Shown here: in pieces, positions 12,361 through 16,370 of the stretch
Layout of the letters: each line of letters opens with the position of its first letter
How positions within the stretch are numbered: the first letter of the stretch is position 1
Source of the DNA: JBAZCI01 sp041671025
GTDB lineage: Bacteria; Patescibacteriota; Patescibacteriia; UBA10025
Assembly (NCBI GenBank): GCA_041671025.1
Contig: JBAZCI010000030.1
Coordinates: 1 to 16,370 of the forward strand
DNA: 16,370 nucleotides
Direction: 5' to 3'
The notes under the pieces: generated by a model
Databases searched by the model: none
Seen by the model: the letters and a program-made list of their open reading frames with translations, nothing else
What the model was told of the DNA's origin: nothing
Position numbers and translations under genes: made by a program

Positions 12361-12750
12361 TTATCCGTGATGCTCCTGTTCTTCAGCGGCATCAGCTTCT
12401 TTTTTTGTCGCATGAATTGTTCCTTCAGCGTGATGGGGCGGTCCGTAGAGCGTGTATAATTTCAGCGGTTCATTATGCGAAAGATTAATGACATTATGTT
12501 TTGCTCCCGCAGGAATGATAATCGCGTCGCCGTCTGTCACCGGGTATTCTTCACCGTTGAGCGTTACTTTGCCTGTGCCCATTTCAAACCGTAAGAATTG
12601 ATCGTTGTCTACGTGCACTTCTTCGCCGATTTCTTCATCAGGTTGGAGGGTCATGAGGACGAGCTGAAGGTGAGGAGATGTCGACAGAACCTTGCGAAAC
12701 AGGTCGTTGTCTTTTGTCGCTTGTTCGAGGTGATGCAGTGGAGTAGTCAT
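12361..12750 (-). CDS. Single-domain cupin
   Basis: 129 aa. Cupin motif 1 is EIGEEVHVDNDQFLRFEMGTG, with the first H kept but D in place of the usual second H, then the E/R region. Motif 2 is GDAIIIPAGAKHNVIN, with the usual P.G..H...N. The likely metal ligands are the H of EEVH, the E of RFE and the H of AKH. Single cupins of this type (TMAO/mannose-isomerase-like) bind small molecules or metals; no substrate can be named. The C-terminus is rich in Glu and His (EEQEHHG). Together with DUF1801 it forms a two-gene operon whose promoter lies in the end of the upstream M23 gene. Confidence 0.88.
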   Translation of the reverse strand: MTTPLHHLEQATKDNDLFRKVLSTSPHLQLVLMTLQPDEEIGEEVHVDNDQFLRFEMGTGKVTLNGEEYPVTDGDAIIIPAGAKHNVINLSHNEPLKLYTLYGPPHHAEGTIHATKKEADAAEEQEHHG

Positions 12751-12780
12751 GGCGGTTTTTGGTTAGCAGTTAATATGTGT

Positions 12781-12809
12781 ATTATAGGTAGTCAGCGGGA
12801 TTCAGCCAA
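12781..12809 (-). promoter_or_regulatory. Promoter of the cupin - DUF1801 operon
   Basis: On the minus strand TTGGCT (12804-12809), a 17-bp spacer and a perfect TATAAT (12781-12786). The -10 overlaps the stop codon of the upstream M23 gene. The leader is about 24 nt without a Shine-Dalgarno sequence. Confidence 0.65.
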
Positions 12810-13537
12810 GCGGAAAGGTCTGTCTCACGCTGGGCGTATCCGCGCAATTCAATTGCGGTGCCTTTGTGAATTGAAAAATGCAGGTGCTTACGCTCGCCGT
12901 CTGTCTCGGCACTTTTGTTATCACCAAGGTTCCCGATTGCCATTCCTTGTGAAATTTCGTTGCCCTGTTTGAACGTGATGGATGCGAGGTCCATGTGGCC
13001 GTACAGAACAGTGACGTTCTGCCCGTCAATGGTGCACGATTGAATGAATACGCCCCCGTACCCGTTTACCGTCTGTTTTCGGAGAACCGTCCCATCGCAT
13101 GCGGCGGTCACGGTCACTTCTGTACCGAGTTCTTCCGGAAATGCTTCGAAGTCAGTGCCGGAATGATATCCGGAAAAGCGTTCGGGCTGTACCGGAGACG
13201 TTGCTGTGTCGATTTTGATGCCGAACGGCTTTTTGGTAATTCGTTCAGTTGCACGGGTGATCGGTGTGGTCATGTCCCGTGGAGTATCGGGTGGTACGAC
13301 AGGTTGTTCCGGCTGTGGCGTGGTAGTCTCGACATTCTCGACCGGTTTAGTCAGTTCAGGTGTGGTGTTTTCAGCAACTACCGACGGCTGATTTGTCGGT
13401 GGGGTAACGGTAAGGTCGGTTGTTGCGTCTTCCGGGGCGCGATTTTTCCATGCCAAGATTCCTGTGCCGATGAGCACGATTGCGATAAGGCCGGTGAGTA
13501 CGAGACGTGATTTTTGAGGGGCTAATGTGCTGGTCAT
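12782..13537 (-). CDS. Membrane-anchored M23 metallopeptidase
   Basis: 251 aa. An N-terminal anchor (about 11-30) and a Thr/Pro-rich linker (about 36-95) hold a C-terminal M23 domain away from the membrane. The zinc motifs are complete: HSGTD (H125, D129), LYGHMD (H181) and HLHFSI (H218, H220). The enzyme should cut peptide cross-links or stems in peptidoglycan from the outer membrane face. Two cysteines (147 and 168) could form a disulfide. It is 30 nt downstream of the P-loop gene on the same strand; no Shine-Dalgarno sequence is seen. Unlike the M23-like gene at 2313, this one keeps all ligands. Confidence 0.93.
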   Translation of the reverse strand: MTSTLAPQKSRLVLTGLIAIVLIGTGILAWKNRAPEDATTDLTVTPPTNQPSVVAENTTPELTKPVENVETTTPQPEQPVVPPDTPRDMTTPITRATERITKKPFGIKIDTATSPVQPERFSGYHSGTDFEAFPEELGTEVTVTAACDGTVLRKQTVNGYGGVFIQSCTIDGQNVTVLYGHMDLASITFKQGNEISQGMAIGNLGDNKSAETDGERKHLHFSIHKGTAIELRGYAQRETDLSAWLNPADYL

Positions 13538-13567
13538 GCGTTTGTCTTTTTTGTGTTTATCACGGTG

Positions 13568-14077
13568 TCATGATACATTGACGAATTTTTTCATTTCATC
13601 AAATGATGACAGCGTTACAACCTTGTGAGTAAAAGGTTTGAGCAGAACCGGCAGGGTGATCTCGTTTTTCATGTAGCCCAGGCCGTATCTTTTATACACA
13701 ACGTGTCTCAGGAGGCGGAATAAATCTTTGGTGCTCTCCTCACGTTTGGTGATATGACGGAATAAGAGGATGATCATTTGCGCTACAATATTGTGAAAGC
13801 GGAGAAAAATGATTAGTTCGGCTCTCTGGAGCCCCGGCGTGACCAGGTGACGGGTGGTGCCTTCTACGATCCACTCAGGGGTAGAATAAATTTTTTCAAT
13901 ATGCTGCAGTGTGTATGTCCTGTCATGTTCCTCCGTAAATTTTACCTTCCACAAAAAACTGTCCATTGAGTGTGAAGGGAGTGAAAACTTTTTTGCGAGT
14001 TTTTTGGCTAGGCTTGTTTTGCCCCGTCCGGCATCTCCTACGATGAGGATGCGTTGGGGGCGAGGAGGCGATTCCAT
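13568..14077 (-). CDS. P-loop NTPase, adenylate-kinase/FlaR-like
   Basis: 169 aa. The Walker A motif is GDAGRGKTS (14-22), preceded by a strand RILIV. The next motifs, LPSHSMDSFLWKVKF and WIVEGTTRHLVTPGLQRAELIIFL, match the FlaR/adenylate-kinase-related family once called DNA topology modulation proteins (typical order: Walker A, ..H.D...W, W...G..R, A...I.L). The family is thought to be small-molecule kinases of unknown substrate. There is no clear Walker B beyond the ELIIFL strand. It lies upstream of the M23 gene and may share a transcript with it. Confidence 0.82.
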   Translation of the reverse strand: MESPPRPQRILIVGDAGRGKTSLAKKLAKKFSLPSHSMDSFLWKVKFTEEHDRTYTLQHIEKIYSTPEWIVEGTTRHLVTPGLQRAELIIFLRFHNIVAQMIILLFRHITKREESTKDLFRLLRHVVYKRYGLGYMKNEITLPVLLKPFTHKVVTLSSFDEMKKFVNVS

Positions 14078-14168
14078 GAGTAGATATGGTCGTATTCAGG
14101 CATCAAAAAGGCCAGCACCTTCAACGACTATACCGTTTTGTGAGGGGTTAGGCAAGTACATGAATATC

Positions 14169-14200
14169 AAAAAACGTCTCCGGTGAGGAGACGCTTTTTT
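14169..14200. terminator. Bidirectional-type terminator
   Basis: CGTCTCC (14175-14181) pairs with GGAGACG (14187-14193) around a GGTGA loop, with six A before and six T after. It ends the acidic-protein gene on the minus strand (T-run from 14169-14174). No plus-strand gene precedes it. Confidence 0.88.
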
Positions 14201-14214
14201 AAGTTGATATCGGT

Positions 14215-14514
14215 TTACGCTAGCTGTCCCCTGAGATATTCAATTGCTGACAGTATCTTTTCTTTCATGGGAAAATCCTCCTGGGGCAAGCTGTTTTTCA
14301 GGCCGTCCAATTGTTCAACATATTGAACTTTATTATCGTCTGTAAGCGTACCCGATTCGATGAGTGCATCAAGTTCCCGCGCTGCTTCAGAACCGAGATC
14401 GGACTCAACTTCGTTCCAATTTTGAGCCTCGATATCTGCAACTGCATGGCTTAACTCATCCACGAAACGATTTGCTCCGTGCTTGAATCCGCCTTCATTG
14501 TCTTGATCTGCCAT
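14215..14514 (-). CDS. Small acidic helical hypothetical protein
   Basis: 99 aa, soluble and strongly acidic, with predicted amphipathic helices: FVDELSHAVADIEAQNWNEV, SEAARELDALIESG, VQYVEQLDGLKNSLP and MKEKILSAIEYLRGQL. There are no cysteines, no signal peptide and no recognised motif. The size and helix pattern suggest a bundle or a partner-binding protein, but I do not recognise the family. It is a single-gene unit with a strong promoter at 14544-14572 and a terminator at 14169-14200, so it is probably well expressed. Confidence 0.75.
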   Translation of the reverse strand: MADQDNEGGFKHGANRFVDELSHAVADIEAQNWNEVESDLGSEAARELDALIESGTLTDDNKVQYVEQLDGLKNSLPQEDFPMKEKILSAIEYLRGQLA

Positions 14515-14543
14515 ATGTATGTCTGGTTAATAATCAATGGGTA

Positions 14544-14572
14544 ATGTTAGCACTTTTTTTGGGGTTTGTCAA
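14544..14572 (-). promoter_or_regulatory. Strong promoter of the acidic protein gene
   Basis: On the minus strand a perfect TTGACA (14567-14572), a 17-bp spacer and TAACAT (14544-14549). The leader is about 23 nt. Confidence 0.75.
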
Positions 14573-14693
14573 TCGTGCGCGCAGTTGGTTATTTAACTGG
14601 TAAGGAAAAAACGCTTGTCATTGCAACCCTGTTGAATGACGGGGAGAGCAATCACATGTATTGTCACTATTCTTCACTACCATGTACTTCGGA

Positions 14694-14717
14694 GCCATGT
14701 ACCATGTGGTACATGGC
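14694..14717. repeat. 24-bp perfect palindrome
   Basis: GCCATGTACCA, TG, TGGTACATGGC: an 11-bp perfect stem. It lies in the gap between the acidic protein gene and tRNA-Ser, 13 nt from the next hairpin. It is not followed by a T-run on either strand. Confidence 0.75.
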
Positions 14718-14729
14718 GGAGGCGGGAGC

Positions 14730-14751
14730 CCTGCACCATGAATGGTGCGGG
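14730..14751. repeat. Hairpin downstream of tRNA-Ser
   Basis: CCTGCACCAT pairs with ATGGTGCGGG (one G-T pair) around a GA loop. It ends 26 nt beyond the 3' end of the tRNA on the minus strand; without a T-run it is more likely a processing or stability element than a terminator. Confidence 0.6.
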
Positions 14752-14777
14752 ATCTTCGAGATTCTCATGTATTACAT

Positions 14778-14864
14778 CGGAGGAGGTGAGATTTGAACTC
14801 ACGAAGCCCGTAAAGGCTTACCGCTTTTCGAGAGCGGCCCATTCAACCACTCTGGCACTCCTCC
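14778..14864 (-). tRNA. tRNA-Ser (anticodon CGA)
   Basis: 87 nt on the minus strand. The acceptor stem is GGAGGAG/CTCCTCC with discriminator G, as expected for serine. The anticodon arm CCGCT-CTCGAAA-AGCGG gives anticodon CGA, reading UCG. A long class II variable arm (AGCC...GGCT) follows, and the T arm is GTGAG-TTCAAAT-CTCAC. The 3' CCA is not encoded (ATG follows). Confidence 0.96.
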
Positions 14865-14894
14865 ATAGTAATAGTTATTTCGATTCAACCCCTG

Positions 14895-14927
14895 CCCCGC
14901 GCCCCGAATGAAATGAGTGGTGCGGGG
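14895..14927. repeat. Hairpin in the tRNA-Ser leader
   Basis: CCCCGCGCC (14895-14903) pairs with GGTGCGGGG (14919-14927), one G-T pair, around a 15-nt loop. It lies inside the predicted 5' leader of the tRNA transcript and shares GGTGCGGG with the hairpin at 14730-14751. Confidence 0.6.
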
Positions 14928-14953
14928 ACTCTCGCACGCCTCCAAGTCTGTTG

Positions 14954-14982
14954 AGTATAGTGAAAAGAAGGCCCAGAATCAA
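14954..14982 (-). promoter_or_regulatory. Promoter of tRNA-Ser
   Basis: On the minus strand TTGATT (14977-14982), a 17-bp spacer and TATACT (14954-14959). The predicted start near 14947 gives a structured leader of about 80 nt before the tRNA. Confidence 0.7.
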
Positions 14983-15033
14983 GTGTAAATTATGGCCAGT
15001 CTGGAACGTAGGTGCGTTAATTTCTTTGGGGTC

Positions 15034-15074
15034 AAAATAAAAAAAGCGTCATAGCTAGAGTGCTATAGACGCTT
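15034..15074 (-). terminator. Rho-independent terminator overlapping the yvcK-like stop codon
   Basis: On the minus strand AAGCGTC-T-ATAGC pairs with GCTAT-GACGCTT (one bulged base), followed by TTTTTATTTT. The stop codon (15055-15057) lies at the edge of the stem and loop. Confidence 0.9.
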
Positions 15075-16065
15075 GTAGATTCGACACTGCGAGAGATAAT
15101 GCCGCGGGCAATTTCTTGGGGCAGTGAGTTAACACGTGTGGCCACTGGATATACCGTCCGGATCGACTTACGGTAGCGTCAATCGGATTAGGTACCAACG
15201 GATATGGTAAGTAGTATGTCTCATCATCCTGATTTAGTGGCACCGGTTGTGAGCCCAATGATTCGTAAAGGTGCAGAATATCTGCGGGGAGAGACTCATT
15301 ATTGACAATGACGCAATTAGGCACGCGTCCACAGTACCGGTGTATTTCAGACACGTGACGGCTAACATCCCATCCGTCAGTCAAGCCGGGCTGTTGCATG
15401 ATATTGCACACCATAATCAAGGGCGCTAAACTTTTTTGTATTGCCTCCGCAATACCTTTGGGTAGTAGGGCGCTAATGATTCCAGTATGCAATGAACCGG
15501 GAGAAATGATGATCACGTCGGCATCAAGAATGGCTTGAACTGCAGGGGGGTATGCTATTGCGTCATGAGATAGAGACAGGTGTTCGATGGGCATAACAGG
15601 ATTTCGGGAAATAATTTCCCATTCTCCTGTGATACATCCATTTTGGGTTTTTGCCACAATTTCAGTATTTTCTTCCGTTGCGGGAAAAACTTTACCGCTA
15701 CAGCGCATACGCTCCCCCCAATTGCGAAGTGCCTCACCTAAGCCACTCTTTCGTGTATCTTTTGCGAGCAGTAAATTACCGATCGAAACTCCCGCGCGGT
15801 GATGTCCGTTTGGGTATCGGAAGTCAAAAAGACTTTGGAGTGTGACATTGCCGCTCAATGCGGTAAGGCATTTACGAGCATCGCCCACTTGTGGAATTTT
15901 GTGGATTTTGCGGAGATGTCCGCTATGTCCTCCATTATCAGTGACGGCTACAATTGCCGACAATGAATTACACCTACCTTTCAAGGCGCTTAGTATGCTT
16001 GATTGGCCGGTTCCAGCTCCGATGCACACGATGTTAAATTGCGAAAGAACAGAGTTACTGCACAA
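15055..16065 (-). CDS. YvcK/CofD-like protein (gluconeogenesis factor family)
   Basis: 336 aa with a TTG start at 16065, chosen because GGAGGA sits 5 nt upstream. Family motifs are IGAGTGQSSILSALKG (nucleotide loop), AIVAVTDNGGHSGHLRK, VGDARKCLTALSG, HHRAGVSIGNLLLA, ADVIIISPGSLHTGIISALLPKGI and VCNIMQQPGLTDGW. YvcK/GlmR of Bacillus binds UDP-GlcNAc and supports cell-wall synthesis, in part by acting on GlmS; CofD relatives are transferases of F420 synthesis. The context favours the YvcK role, because the next gene upstream (gap 42 nt) is a GlmU-like enzyme. The usual DDGG is DNGG here, so nucleotide or metal binding may differ. It ends in a strong terminator. Confidence 0.88.
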   Translation of the reverse strand: MCSNSVLSQFNIVCIGAGTGQSSILSALKGRCNSLSAIVAVTDNGGHSGHLRKIHKIPQVGDARKCLTALSGNVTLQSLFDFRYPNGHHRAGVSIGNLLLAKDTRKSGLGEALRNWGERMRCSGKVFPATEENTEIVAKTQNGCITGEWEIISRNPVMPIEHLSLSHDAIAYPPAVQAILDADVIIISPGSLHTGIISALLPKGIAEAIQKSLAPLIMVCNIMQQPGLTDGWDVSRHVSEIHRYCGRVPNCVIVNNESLPADILHLYESLGSQPVPLNQDDETYYLPYPLVPNPIDATVSRSGRYIQWPHVLTHCPKKLPAALSLAVSNLQASIAL

Positions 16066-16107
16066 AACTGTCCTCCTTTCCTCTGGATATGGATGTTACG
16101 TAGTAAT

Positions 16108-16370
16108 TTATTTTTTATATTTTTTATGCAATGACTTGAGGTATTCTTTGAGCTCATCTGTCATAGTAATGCTGCGTCGCTTCATCATCTTTTCCTCTGT
16201 AACAATAGCTTTATCAAGATCAAAAAGTTCGTGCGATTTTCTGCTGTGCTGCCATGAAAAGGGGCGAATATATTTTTCTTGAAAATCGCTACCGAATACG
16301 TGACTAATAGGCCCCAGTATGGTGCCACTGTTCAGCAGGCTATTAATCCCTGTTTTTACATGATCGCCCA
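16108..16370 (-). CDS. GlmU-like sugar nucleotidyltransferase, C-terminal part (5' end outside window)
   Basis: 86 complete codons before the stop at 16108-16110. The visible part begins GDHVKTGINSLLNSGTILGP and continues ISHVFGSDFQEKYIRPFSW, which is the last turns of a left-handed beta-helix and its cap. Then come KSHELFDLDKAIVTEEKMMKRR and a basic helical tail (LKEYLKSLHKKYKK). The DH.KTGIN...N.GT..G.....FG..F....I..FSW order is that of putative sugar nucleotidyltransferases related to GlmU (UDP-GlcNAc pyrophosphorylase/acetyltransferase). The N-terminal nucleotidyltransferase domain lies beyond the window, so its presence is inferred. It is probably co-transcribed with the yvcK-like gene. 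Confidence 0.8.
   Translation of the reverse strand, partial: GDHVKTGINSLLNSGTILGPISHVFGSDFQEKYIRPFSWQHSRKSHELFDLDKAIVTEEKMMKRRSITMTDELKEYLKSLHKKYKK

Noticed and set aside
14566..14911. Plus-strand frames across the tRNA-Ser region
   Set aside because: They read through the tRNA and the palindromes and have low-complexity, non-protein-like sequence.

Overview
The window looks like a piece of a Patescibacteria (CPR) genome, probably Parcubacteria-like. The reasons are the gene families: an M23 peptidase with FG-GAP-like repeats, a four-helix membrane protein and a two-helix N-terminal membrane domain that I associate with this group, a degenerate M23-like protein, and many small single-domain proteins. 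Most genes lack a Shine-Dalgarno sequence and several have promoters that predict leaderless mRNAs. No rRNA, phage or plasmid genes are visible. The taxonomic call rests on recalled family distribution, not on a search.

Layout: nearly everything is on the minus strand. 1-1312: partial ferritin-like/VIT1 metal transporter overlapped by a DUF559 endonuclease-fold gene, with a 126-bp palindromic element at that gene's 5' end. 1421-2299: 4-TM membrane protein, then a small plus-strand gene with its own promoter, Shine-Dalgarno and terminator. 2313-4258: probable minus-strand operon ywbE - Nudix - AHSA1/SRPBCC - degenerate M23-like protein. 4259-4618: terminator and promoter, then about 280 bases with no convincing gene. 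4619-6318: tight three-gene operon of a double cytochrome-b5-domain protein, a two-helix membrane protein with candidate haem ligands, and MsrA. 6471-8594: secreted M23/FG-GAP protein and a MutT-like Nudix. 8661-8802: composite inverted-repeat element. 8838-11103: two divergent membrane-anchored alpha/beta hydrolases. 11208-11846: exported hypothetical protein between two near-identical hairpins. 11912-14514 (minus): DUF1801, cupin, active-type M23, P-loop kinase-like protein, acidic helical protein. 14515-15054: tRNA-Ser(CGA) among three hairpins. 15055-16370: YvcK/CofD-like protein preceded by the C-terminus of a GlmU-like sugar nucleotidyltransferase.

How the genes fit together: a large share concerns the cell envelope (three M23-fold proteins, GlmU-like enzyme, YvcK, membrane-anchored hydrolases). 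A second theme is redox and damage handling (b5 proteins with MsrA, Nudix hydrolases, ferritin-like/VIT1). The most unusual unit is the b5 - membrane protein - MsrA operon, which could be a haem-based electron path linked to methionine sulfoxide repair. No complete new defence or mobile system is evident. The best non-coding candidates are the two palindromic elements (1187-1312 and 8661-8802) and the unexplained hairpin-rich stretch at 4338-4600.
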